Assembly (NCBI GenBank): GCA_041749815.1
Contig: JBGTAR010000069.1
Span: 1-17,311 of the forward strand
Source: JAJTZA01 sp041749815
Lineage (GTDB): Bacteria > Verrucomicrobiota > Verrucomicrobiia > Chthoniobacterales > Terrimicrobiaceae
Direction of reading: 5' to 3'
DNA length: 17,311 nt
Positions 1-8,022 of the stretch are shown here, in pieces (within the stretch, counting starts at the first letter, position 1; the number at the start of each line of letters is the position of its first letter). A program made the position numbers and the translations under genes. The notes below the pieces were generated by a model. The model was not told the origin of the DNA and searched no databases. It saw only the letters and a list, made by a program, of their open reading frames with translations.

Positions 1-2340
1 ATGATCTGCTCGGCGGAGGAAACCCAACCCTACGCCGAAGGAAAACTCATTGCTCAGATTCCGAATTTGGGATCACTGACCCTGGAGCTACAGAAAGAGT
101 ACCAAGGCAAGCGGTCAGCAAAGTTGATTTGGCTTTTTGAAGACATGCGAGGCGCTTGGAATTTGGAGGATGGGAATATCGTTTTTCACAAGTTCCCCTC
201 CCGGGCACAACAACCCGAAGCAAAGCCCACGCTCATCCTACAGCCCAGGGATGACGGCACGTGGGAACTCATGGAAGGCGGTATCCTCAATCAAAGCAGG
301 GCGCAGTTCTTTTCCAAATACCCTTGGAAATCTGCCGACGCAAAAAAAACCACCGACCCCGGTGGCGCCGATGCCGTCGCCTTTTCCAAAGCCCACGAAC
401 AGGAGAGGCGCTTTAAAGATCACGGCCAACTCCGTCCTTTGCCTGAGGATTTTCCGTTCGAATTCATGGATGCCAGCACCCTACTCTTCCGTGACCGGGA
501 ACACGTGATCGGCGCCCTGCTCGAATATCCCAAACTTAGCCAGGACGTGGTGGAAATCGTCGGCAACAGCCTCCTGGAAGGCGAGGCTGGCGAACAAGGC
601 ATCATGTTCGTTGTTCCCGTCCTTGGAGCGAACCCCAATTTGTCGCCCCGTCTGCAGGAAAAACTTTTTGGGCTCCCCAAAGTTCCAGCGGTATGGAGGG
701 CCGTCGCTTGCAATCCCTCAGCGGCAAAGACCTATTATCCCGAATACCTCAAACGTATTCGCGAAGGAGACAAGAACATTCGCTTCCTGGTGGCTCGCGA
801 TCAGAAAGCTCCGTACGAAGCCTGGGAACTCGCCATCGCACCGAAAGAACCCGATGTCCTCAGAGAATTCTCACGAAATAAGTCAGCTCCGGCAGATCTC
901 CTCTCAAAAGTCGCAGAAACCGTCACCCTCACCGATCCGGTTGGCCTGGCTGCAAACCCAGCTACCCCGCCGGAGATTCTTAACCAGCTTTCTAAAACTC
1001 AGGTTGATGTCTACGCCGGGCTCTCGGAGAGCGAACGCAGAAAAGACCGGGCACTCCTGCAAGGCAAACAGCTAAACAGCAACGACAAGCAGATCCTTTG
1101 GGCGATCAAACGCAACCCTTCATCTCCGCCCGAGGCCATCGAGCGCGTGCTTCGAACTCTCGCTACCTGCACGGCTGCAAACATACGAAACACTTGCCCG
1201 GACGACCCCCGCCTGCCGCAAGACCTCATTGAAAAACTTTCGAAGGATCCCAGCATCCAAGTAAGGATCGTGCTCTCCATGAACCCATCAGTTCCTCTTC
1301 CCATTCTCGAAAACCTTGCGGAAGACCCTTATCAAATGGTGAGCGAACGGGCACGGGGCAACATGAAAAAGCGCTTCCCCGATGCCTGGTCAGCCCACAA
1401 GGACAGTTGGGTGCCGCTCAAAGAGCTCAACCCGAACAATGCCCTCTCGCAGGACATCGAACAGGCTATAAAATCAGGAGATGTCGCCAAGACGCGAGCC
1501 CTGCTCGCGTCTACTGACGATCCAGATATCAAACCCCTTCCAGCGACGATCGTGTCGATGATTCTGCAGAATAGCTTTGAGCCTTTCAATCCTCTCCTCA
1601 AAGAAGCCATTACCGAAGGTGGTCCCGGGGCTTTGGAAACGATGATTATCAATCCCAAGCTCACTCCCGACGGGCTCCAGTGGTTGGTGAAGGAACATCT
1701 CCTTGATCAAAAAATGACGGATCGGTTGGTCCTTTCTGCCACGGAAAACGGCCGAACGGACCTCCTCGATGAAGCCAATCAACTTGGCCTGCTGAAGCCG
1801 CTTTCCCAGCAGCTAAAGAACGCCGCCCTCTTCACTGCCGTTGTGGTTCGCAGTGATGAACTAGTGGACTTCTGGGTCAGGAACGGCGGAGATCCCGACG
1901 CGCCGGTGCGCGAGGGTTTGAGTTCCGCTGGACTCGCGGCCAAGGTTCGTCTGCCGAACCTGCTCAAGCGCATGGATTTGAACGGAGCCTATGAAAATCA
2001 AGTGGCGGAAAACCAAAGGGAATTCCCTCCGAGCCCGAAATCACCGCTTCTTGGGATGTGGGTAAACAAGCGGAATGACGCTTCGACGTGCGCGTTTACC
2101 CTTGGTCCTGACGGCACTGGAGTGCTTGGAACGGCAACCTCCTCAACCTCCATTCTTTGGAAAATGGACCGTTCGGACCAGATCACGATCGTCGCAGTCG
2201 GCCCGAAGGGGCCAATGCGGGATGAAGCGATGCACCTCAAATTCGAAAATGATCGCGATATCCTCGTCTCCGATAAAAGCACACCGCCGATCTCGCAAGG
2301 CCTCGATCTCTCTCCATTCTACCGTTTGAAAACACCGTGA
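1..2340 (+). CDS. LRV-like / ankyrin-like repeat protein, possibly 5'-incomplete
   Basis: I do not recognise a named gene. Seen: the middle of the 779-residue product has repeated 'NP..P..(I/L)L..L' units typical of leucine-rich repeat variant (LRV) or HEAT-like helices, at about residues 209-222, 291-304, 317-330, 370-384, 399-413, 426-439 and 549-563, for example 'AANPATPPEILNQL' and 'SMNPSVPLPILENL'. Residues ~484-660 look like degenerate ankyrin helices ('AIKSGDVAKTRALL', 'ATENGRTDLLDEA'). The last ~100 residues (from 'LLGMWVNKRNDAS') resemble a small beta-barrel of the 'G.W.......F..DGTG' kind. The frame is open from base 1 and the first residues, 'MICSAEE', read like the end of a signal peptide, so the true start may lie upstream. 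The next gene begins 19 bases after the stop, suggesting co-transcription. The role is probably protein-protein scaffolding in the envelope (inference). Confidence 0.72.
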   Translation: MICSAEETQPYAEGKLIAQIPNLGSLTLELQKEYQGKRSAKLIWLFEDMRGAWNLEDGNIVFHKFPSRAQQPEAKPTLILQPRDDGTWELMEGGILNQSRAQFFSKYPWKSADAKKTTDPGGADAVAFSKAHEQERRFKDHGQLRPLPEDFPFEFMDASTLLFRDREHVIGALLEYPKLSQDVVEIVGNSLLEGEAGEQGIMFVVPVLGANPNLSPRLQEKLFGLPKVPAVWRAVACNPSAAKTYYPEYLKRIREGDKNIRFLVARDQKAPYEAWELAIAPKEPDVLREFSRNKSAPADLLSKVAETVTLTDPVGLAANPATPPEILNQLSKTQVDVYAGLSESERRKDRALLQGKQLNSNDKQILWAIKRNPSSPPEAIERVLRTLATCTAANIRNTCPDDPRLPQDLIEKLSKDPSIQVRIVLSMNPSVPLPILENLAEDPYQMVSERARGNMKKRFPDAWSAHKDSWVPLKELNPNNALSQDIEQAIKSGDVAKTRALLASTDDPDIKPLPATIVSMILQNSFEPFNPLLKEAITEGGPGALETMIINPKLTPDGLQWLVKEHLLDQKMTDRLVLSATENGRTDLLDEANQLGLLKPLSQQLKNAALFTAVVVRSDELVDFWVRNGGDPDAPVREGLSSAGLAAKVRLPNLLKRMDLNGAYENQVAENQREFPPSPKSPLLGMWVNKRNDASTCAFTLGPDGTGVLGTATSSTSILWKMDRSDQITIVAVGPKGPMRDEAMHLKFENDRDILVSDKSTPPISQGLDLSPFYRLKTP

Positions 2341-2359
2341 TCGACTTCGCTGCCAACAC

Positions 2360-4660
2360 ATGAAAGCAATCCCCGCGCTGATTTTCGCAGCACTCAGCCT
2401 GTCCAAGCTGTCCGCATCGCCAGCTCAGGGATTCCCATGGCCTCCCCCCTGGCAAAATTGGCAGACACGGGTACTAGGTTCTGCCGGCGAGCCGATCCAG
2501 GCCACGGGGGTGGCCTCGATGAAGGACGGACAGATTGCCGTGGCCCTCACCAGCGGGGTGGCCGTGCTTTCTGCAGATGGAAAAATTCTGCGTCAGGCGA
2601 AAATTTCATCCGGTGAAAAGCTGGGTATTGCAAGGATCGGAGATGATCTGGTTCTGGCTTCCAATGAATTACTCCTCGTGGTGGACGGGGAAACCTTGGA
2701 GAAAAAAGCGTCGGTTCCCGTAGGCGGACGGATCTATCAGATCGCCAGTAACGCGGATGGTAGCCAAGTAGCCGTAGCCAGATACGGGAAAATCGGAGTT
2801 CTTGTAAACATACCCGACCTGGGCCTGAAGGAGATTCCCCTCTCCGGCTATTCCAGAGGCGCTGCCTGGCTGCCGGACGGGAAAGGGGTGGTCTTTTCCA
2901 CGGAAGATTCTCTCGAGGTCTTTGATGGGAACGGAACCCCCATGCAGACCCTCTCGTATTCCGGGGACGGGAGCCGGATGAACTCCCCGAAACTGACAAC
3001 ATCGTCGGATGGGAAATGGCTGATTGCGGCCGACGAGAACGGTGCGATGAAATTCTGGCGAACCAGCCCGCTCACAAAAGAATCGGCAGTGACCTATTCA
3101 AAGGGCGGCCCTTGGTTTTCTGCATTCTTCGCAAGCTCCCCCACCCAGCCTTTTGCCTGTCGCCCCATCGGAGAATTGTCAGATGCGAACATCGCCATCC
3201 TCACTCCGATTCCTTATCCCGCCTCCGAGGTCACAGGCATCATCGGGCAGCCCGATGGAACCGTCATATTTTCAACCTGGAGGGGTGACATCGTCTGCTG
3301 GAACTTGTCAAAGGCGTCAGCGTCGAGCGAACTCGCCAGACCGATCACTAAAGTGGAAGGAAACGCGGAGGAAATTCCACTCCGATTTGGAGAGGGTCAG
3401 GCTTACTTCTCCAAAGTCGTTATACGAACCGACAGCGATAGTGGGCACCAGATCGCTCTACGATTCGTGTGGAAAGGGAAGGAGTTGGCAAATTACTTGA
3501 TACCCGGCGTCTGTGCGAGTTCGTCACCCTTGACCGCTGTCACAAACGGTGATGGACGATTTGTCGTTGTGTCAACTGGTTCGCCGCCAGCCAAGCTCCT
3601 TGTGACGATGGAACAACTGCGAGAAACTCCCGCTCTGGCCCGCACGCTGGACACGATGGTGGAAATGCAGCCCTCCGTTTACATCGTTGACGGAAAAACA
3701 GGCGCCGTGAGCCCGGTCGGCGAAACCCGCGGCATCAGCGCATATCATCCGAGTATGAACGGAGTCGTTGCCGGCTTTTCGGCCAGCGCTGGCAGCGAGT
3801 GGAACGGGATTGCGACTTTGGATCTCGAGAAAAAAGAGCTCCTGAGAACAGGGCAAACCGACCTGCCCTCATCGTCATTTTTTCAGGTTTTCCCCCTGAC
3901 GGCGGACCGCGTTGCTGTCACAAATAGAGATTCACACCGCATCCAATGGATGACCCACAAGCAGAAGGAAATTCCAAAAAGCGAGGGGCCACCTTTCCAA
4001 ACCAAGCTTCCATTTAAACCCAACGGTGCCTGGACCACCACCGCAACAACCGATGTGAATTACGATGTCTGGATCGCCTCGCCATCTCCTGACGGAACCT
4101 ATCTGGCTGTTGTTACCGATCGCGACACCATCGACTTGCTCGCATGGGGGGAGCCCACTCCAAGGGGATGTTTCCCAGCCGACAGAAGTGCGCACAACCT
4201 CAAAAGGCTCTTCTGGCAGGATAGTGACACGCTGGTTTGTGAAGATGGCTCAGGCTCCGTCACCTACCATGTCTCAAGCGACCTTCTGCTCCCGGTGGCG
4301 TCGATTAAAAGCGGAGATTTTCTTGGGGTCGCTCCTGACGGGAAGCCATGTCTCGTCCAAAGTCCGCCCAAAAGCGAATCCCTGAGCGCAAATGGATACA
4401 ATCACATCGTCAGAAAAAAAGACCGGGGCCGCGTGGCTTGGCTGCCGAGCATCTCATCTGACAAATGGTGCGAAGTTCCTGAACGTAATCTCGCCGCGTA
4501 TTCCAGGGAAGGACTCTGGATCTGCGATGTCGACACCGGAAATATTATTCACGGATATTACGCTCCGCGTGCCGAAGGCATGGCTGCCAGCAAGGAAAAG
4601 GTCTTCACACGGGGCGGGAATGGGGCTGTTTTTGAGTGGGCATTGCCAAAAGTTGAATAA
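2360..4660 (+). CDS. Secreted WD40-like beta-propeller protein
   Basis: No named family is recognised beyond the fold. The 766-residue product starts with a classical signal peptide (Lys2, hydrophobic stretch 5-17, probable cleavage after an Ala-rich site near residue 20-23). The rest is blade-like: repeated 'DGK/DGS...(V/L/I)(A/F)...(V/I)' strands, e.g. 'SADGKILRQAKI' (71-82), 'NADGSQVAVARYGKIGVLV' (131-149), 'SSDGKWLIAADENGAMKFW' (215-233), 'QPDGTVIFSTWRGDIVCW' (297-314), and a last blade ending 'GGNGAVFEWALPKVE'. This fits WD40/PQQ-like propellers that bind partner proteins; no enzymatic motif is seen. The ATG is 19 bases after the upstream stop and has no Shine-Dalgarno; it is chosen because the signal peptide begins there. 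It likely forms an operon with the repeat protein upstream, and both look like interaction modules. The stop codon lies within a 12-bp palindrome (4655-4666). Confidence 0.8.
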   Translation: MKAIPALIFAALSLSKLSASPAQGFPWPPPWQNWQTRVLGSAGEPIQATGVASMKDGQIAVALTSGVAVLSADGKILRQAKISSGEKLGIARIGDDLVLASNELLLVVDGETLEKKASVPVGGRIYQIASNADGSQVAVARYGKIGVLVNIPDLGLKEIPLSGYSRGAAWLPDGKGVVFSTEDSLEVFDGNGTPMQTLSYSGDGSRMNSPKLTTSSDGKWLIAADENGAMKFWRTSPLTKESAVTYSKGGPWFSAFFASSPTQPFACRPIGELSDANIAILTPIPYPASEVTGIIGQPDGTVIFSTWRGDIVCWNLSKASASSELARPITKVEGNAEEIPLRFGEGQAYFSKVVIRTDSDSGHQIALRFVWKGKELANYLIPGVCASSSPLTAVTNGDGRFVVVSTGSPPAKLLVTMEQLRETPALARTLDTMVEMQPSVYIVDGKTGAVSPVGETRGISAYHPSMNGVVAGFSASAGSEWNGIATLDLEKKELLRTGQTDLPSSSFFQVFPLTADRVAVTNRDSHRIQWMTHKQKEIPKSEGPPFQTKLPFKPNGAWTTTATTDVNYDVWIASPSPDGTYLAVVTDRDTIDLLAWGEPTPRGCFPADRSAHNLKRLFWQDSDTLVCEDGSGSVTYHVSSDLLLPVASIKSGDFLGVAPDGKPCLVQSPPKSESLSANGYNHIVRKKDRGRVAWLPSISSDKWCEVPERNLAAYSREGLWICDVDTGNIIHGYYAPRAEGMAASKEKVFTRGGNGAVFEWALPKVE

Positions 4661-4889
4661 TTATTCGGATTCCCGGGCTGGACCAGTGGATCCACGGATC
4701 CAACCATGGTGCCGAGAGAATCTGCGAGTTTAGCGCAGGCTCTTCGAACCTTGCTTGCCGGAGCAGCCCTCTCGGTCGCTCTAATTTTTGGGTGGCTTAT
4801 GCGCTGCAAGAGACTCGCTACGTGTGCCTACAAAACTAGATCACACTGCTGAAACAAGACACCTAAAAACCGAATCGCCTCCCAATGAA
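4661..4889. other. Intergenic stretch before the comM remnant
   Basis: No convincing gene. It contains a compact inverted repeat at 4687-4702 (TGGATCC, two-base loop, GGATCCA) without a T-tract, so it is not a classical terminator. A 48-codon frame at 4706-4852 on the plus strand contains a hydrophobic segment ('TLLAGAALSVALIFGWLM') but has no ribosome binding site and no recognised relatives; it is probably chance or a decayed membrane protein. Confidence 0.4.
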
Positions 4890-5027
4890 AGTTGGGTTCA
4901 TGCCTCTGATCGAATTCTGAAGGTTGCACGCACGATTACCAACCTGGCCGAGTCCAAATACATCCAGCCCAAACATTTGATGGAAGCCATCCAATACCGC
5001 ACGCTCGACAGGAATTTGTGGGCATGA
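4890..5027 (+). pseudogene. Remnant of comM/yifB (Mg-chelatase-like AAA+ protein), C-terminal end only
   Basis: The frame from 4890 to the TGA at 5027 reads a close match to the extreme C-terminus of the YifB/ComM family (PF13335-type domain): 'DRILKVARTITNLAESK' followed by 'IQPKHLMEAIQYRTLDRNL'. In the intact ~500-residue family this helical domain follows the AAA+ Walker motifs; none of those motifs is present here. Only ~45 codons remain, with the natural-looking end 'RTLDRNLWA'. The frame stays open upstream to a TTG at 4788, but residues before ~4890 do not match the family. ComM is a helicase-like protein promoting branch migration during natural transformation, so this copy is non-functional. 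It lies next to another gene fragment, consistent with a deletion hot spot. Confidence 0.8.
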
Positions 5028-5035
5028 CATAGCGC

Positions 5036-5203
5036 CTACAATGCAGTCACGGGAGTCGCCTCGCAATAGGCGAGCAGAGATTCCGGGCTGAGATCCACAC
5101 CCGGCCAAACAACCGTGCCGTATTCGGCATCAGAGTGAGGCTCACCTTGATTATTGTGATAAATGGTGATGGGAAGTCCATAAAACAGGCAGACTTCTGG
5201 AAT
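5036..5203 (-). pseudogene. Fused remnant of a DUF4160 gene and a DUF2442 gene
   Basis: Read on the minus strand from 5203 to the TAG at 5036-5038 there are 55 in-frame sense codons. The first ~23, 'IPEVCLFYGLPITIYHNNQG' then 'EPH', match the N-terminus of DUF4160 proteins, which typically start M-P-x-[IV]-x-x-F-[YL]-G and continue to a 'PPHFHA.Y' motif. The last ~30, 'AEYGTVVWPGVDLSPESLL', match the C-terminus of DUF2442 proteins ('..GT[IV]VWPNG.DL.PE.L'). Genes of these two families are often neighbours in a small toxin-antitoxin-like pair. The simplest reading is an internal deletion joining the front of one to the tail of the other in frame. The expected ATG is ATT here, a TAG lies four codons upstream, and no Shine-Dalgarno is seen, so it is probably not translated. 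Confidence 0.66.
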
Positions 5204-5393
5204 CGTTTGGGACTACCAAGAGAAGTGGTGTCTTCCAAAGCTGGCGTTTGACCCTGAAATTTATGCTATCGTAATTCACCTCATACGAGGTTCACAGCAA
5301 ACGGGCAAAGGCCACATGACACGAGGAGGATGGCCACCGCAGGCTTCGTTCAATCCTAAGACGCCGGATGGCACTGTTGAGAACCCAGGCGTG
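5204..5393. other. Intergenic region downstream of the minus-strand operon
   Basis: 190 bases without a supported gene. It holds a short inverted repeat (ACCTC / GAGGT around 5278-5291) but no stem followed by a T-run that would qualify as an intrinsic terminator for the operon ending at 5394. Confidence 0.4.
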
Positions 5394-8003
5394 TTAGGGG
5401 AGGATGACGTCGATATTCAGAAAGACGTTCGAATTTCTGACCGGGCTCATCCGCCATGTCGGAAAATTGTAGCCGGCGCCGCCGGGAGCATTGGTCAAGA
5501 AATTGAGTCCTGCACTTTGCCAATTGCCCGTAGCCATGGTAGAGGACCAACTGACTTCCGAAATCAACTCGTTTTCGAGGGTGGACTGACGATAGGAGTA
5601 ATCAAGAACCCCGAAGTTTGTGGAGAGGGTATTGGTATTCGTGTTGGCGGCAAATTCTGATCCGATGGCCCCGTCAATATCGGGGGCATTCGGGAGACGC
5701 GCTTGAAAATACTCGAGAAGGTTATTGGAAGTGTCTCCATCAGGGTCCGAGGTCGGGAGATTATCCGGCGAAGTGGTGTAATATTGGGAGATCCAGTCGG
5801 TATAATTGCTGCCGGCAGGTGTGGCGGACGTGGAGGGCTGGAAGACCCCATCCAGCGCGTAGGAATAGGTGACCTGGAAGGATGGCGCTCCTGTGGAGAC
5901 TTGAAACGTGTTGTTCGTGGAGTTTGACGGAATAAAGATCGTGGGAGATGGGAATGGGGTTGTGATGCCGGGAAGGTAAATATTCGATATTGCCGAATTT
6001 GTCGTGCCGTTCGTTCCGGGAGTGCCGGGAGCAATATCAAAGAGAACCCAATCGTAGAAAACGACGGTATCATTTGTATCATAGACCGCCACAGGGTATG
6101 CGTGGGAACCGGGATCAACCAGCCACCGTGGCGGAATCGAGTTGGTTTGGAAGTTATTGGAAGCAAAATAGTCCACTCCATTGAGCCGGATCTTTCCGAT
6201 CTGACCAAACGGATCAGCCCCTGCTGACAGCGCAATTTGCATCATGGTAAAACTCCCCGATACGGAATTTGTCGGAACGGGGCCAAGGGTTTTCGCCGAG
6301 ACTGGACGGAAGTCGCTCAGGAGAGGATTCCCATTGCTGCTGGTCCCTGTGGCCTGGACGGAAAAGGTGTAGGGCAACCCGGCTTGTAGATTGGTGACTG
6401 TGTAGGAATTCGTGCCGTTTGTAACGGCCGGAATATTTGTTGAAGGAAGCCCGAGAGGCAGGAGGGTGCTGATCTTATAGCCTGAAGCCCCCTCGATTGG
6501 GAGCCAGCTCAGGATTACAGAATTTGAGGAGACATCCGTTCCTCCGGGAACGGGAACCACAGGTGAGTTCAAACGGCTATCAGGGAGAAGTGTTAACCGG
6601 ATAATGTCTCCGGGATATGGGGCGTAGAGGACATTCGGCGTCCAACGTTCCCCGTAGGTGTAACCATAAAAATCCGTGGTCTCATAGATCAACGCACAGT
6701 AAGGGTTGTAAAAGCCATCGTTTGTGGCCCCCTTTGCCAATGCAAACGGGCCGGGAGGCTCGACCAGCGACTGAATCAGATACCAATTGAGAGAGTTGGA
6801 AGAAACTCCCCCCCAGAATCCCGCGTTCAGAGAACTCTGAACATCTCCCATCATCCACTTCTCCACAGCGGTGTTTCCCGCGTCAACCGGCGGAGCGCCA
6901 TTCACGAAGTAGGTCGACGAATCGGCAGACTTGCCAACCCATTGAGAGGCGCCCACATACGGGATTGGAATTGTGATGGTGTTTGTGTAGTGAATGAGAC
7001 TGGGGGTGTTGGCGAAGTTGCTCAACGCCACGGGGGAAGCTAGGGCCGGGTTATAGGCCATGGTCACAAGCCACCCTTCAGCGTTCGTGCTCATGGAAAC
7101 ATCATATCCCAGATAGTACCGGAGATTCTGGGGAGAATTCCCGTTAAGAACAAAGTGAGAATTGTTCGTAACCAGCGAGTTCAGATATTTCGAGACGCTT
7201 TGGTAGGGGAAAACAGAGGGATCGGACGACATATCATGGGGCGCAACAATTCCCGAGAAATTGGTGTAAGAGGAGGCATTCGTGTAGTCCCAATCGGGAA
7301 AGAGTTCATCCTGGTTGAATCCGAAGACCGCACTGTTTAGTGTGAGGTCTTGAAACTTGGAAACAAGATCCTTGGTGCTCACATGGGTGCTTCCGAGATT
7401 CATCAGGCGACCGCCGCGATACCATTCCTGGCGGATCGGAAAACCAAACTTATCAACATAAGAAATGTCGATGGCGTTGACTCCAGCGGCTGGGGTGGGA
7501 TTAAAAATTGTGAATTCCGCATAGCTGAACCGGAAGGGCGCATTCGATGCCGAGGGGCCGGCAGAGGGTGTTTTGCCGTTGGTAAAAACAAAGGGTGACC
7601 CGCCATATTGAAAGTAGAGTTGGCCCGAGGAGACCGCGTTGGCGAGAATGTTGTAAACCGTGTTTGTTCGTCCGGAATCCTTGGACACCAATGAAAAAGT
7701 ATTGGTGTAAGAGTTCGAGATCAGAGTCGAAAGCGGGATCATGGTGGCCATGGCAGGGTCCGTCTCGCCGATCTCTGTGAACGAATTGATTGGCAGCACT
7801 TCCGGGGTGATGGAGTTTGTCGGATATCCGACAACCCGGAAATAGATCTCAGAGTCCGGAAATCCGGTGTCATTGACAATCTCGACCTTTGTCATCCCCT
7901 GTGCATGGAGGCCTTGAGAGGGGAGCCCCCCCAGCAAAATTGTGAGCACAAGGGCTGAGCAGCCTCGTGCGATTTCAAAACGACTGGGAAATGGGCTTTT
8001 CAT
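5394..8003 (-). CDS. Secreted GH64/thaumatin-like beta-1,3-glucanase-family protein with fibronectin type III domain
   Basis: 869 residues if started at the ATG at 8003, which gives a signal peptide (basic start, hydrophobic 17-26, probable cleavage near 'LHAQG' 32-36); a longer in-frame start at 8084 would bury it. Residues ~38-475 resemble GH64 beta-1,3-glucanases: an early beta strand 'KVEIVNDTGFPDSEIYFRVV', the 'YAEFTIFNP...NAIDISYVDKFGFP' region (161-189), and 'NPYCALIYETTDFYGYTYGE' (433-452). Glu163 and Asp179 have the 16-residue spacing that I recall for the GH64 catalytic pair, so activity is plausible but unproven. Residues ~480-573 form a fibronectin type III domain ('SVILSWLPIEGASGYKIS'). 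Residues 753-766 ('DPDGDTSNNLLEYF') start the Ca-binding-like C-terminal module common in Verrucomicrobia. It is rich in Asn, Ser and Thr. It is the last gene of a probable operon, 19 bases after the PEP-CTERM gene stop, with no Shine-Dalgarno. Confidence 0.62.
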   Translation of the reverse strand: MKSPFPSRFEIARGCSALVLTILLGGLPSQGLHAQGMTKVEIVNDTGFPDSEIYFRVVGYPTNSITPEVLPINSFTEIGETDPAMATMIPLSTLISNSYTNTFSLVSKDSGRTNTVYNILANAVSSGQLYFQYGGSPFVFTNGKTPSAGPSASNAPFRFSYAEFTIFNPTPAAGVNAIDISYVDKFGFPIRQEWYRGGRLMNLGSTHVSTKDLVSKFQDLTLNSAVFGFNQDELFPDWDYTNASSYTNFSGIVAPHDMSSDPSVFPYQSVSKYLNSLVTNNSHFVLNGNSPQNLRYYLGYDVSMSTNAEGWLVTMAYNPALASPVALSNFANTPSLIHYTNTITIPIPYVGASQWVGKSADSSTYFVNGAPPVDAGNTAVEKWMMGDVQSSLNAGFWGGVSSNSLNWYLIQSLVEPPGPFALAKGATNDGFYNPYCALIYETTDFYGYTYGERWTPNVLYAPYPGDIIRLTLLPDSRLNSPVVPVPGGTDVSSNSVILSWLPIEGASGYKISTLLPLGLPSTNIPAVTNGTNSYTVTNLQAGLPYTFSVQATGTSSNGNPLLSDFRPVSAKTLGPVPTNSVSGSFTMMQIALSAGADPFGQIGKIRLNGVDYFASNNFQTNSIPPRWLVDPGSHAYPVAVYDTNDTVVFYDWVLFDIAPGTPGTNGTTNSAISNIYLPGITTPFPSPTIFIPSNSTNNTFQVSTGAPSFQVTYSYALDGVFQPSTSATPAGSNYTDWISQYYTTSPDNLPTSDPDGDTSNNLLEYFQARLPNAPDIDGAIGSEFAANTNTNTLSTNFGVLDYSYRQSTLENELISEVSWSSTMATGNWQSAGLNFLTNAPGGAGYNFPTWRMSPVRNSNVFLNIDVILP

Positions 8004-8022
8004 TATTATAGAGTCTTTTGAT

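Noticed and set aside
4655..4666. 12-bp palindrome GAATAATTATTC at the stop codon of the propeller gene as a terminator
   Set aside because: It is AT-rich with no loop and no following T-run; such short palindromes are expected by chance.
4706..4852. 48-codon plus-strand frame with a hydrophobic segment
   Set aside because: No ribosome binding site, no recognised family, and it lies in a zone of decayed genes; length is within chance expectation.
5053..5070. Inverted repeat TCGCCT/AGGCGA as a terminator or attachment site
   Set aside because: It is six bases per arm, lies inside the DUF2442-like tail, and has no T-tract or flanking duplication.
5564..6235. 223-codon minus-strand frame inside the GH64-like gene
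   Set aside because: It is an alternative frame of the well-supported 869-residue protein, rich in Pro/Arg/Ser, with no signal or domain.
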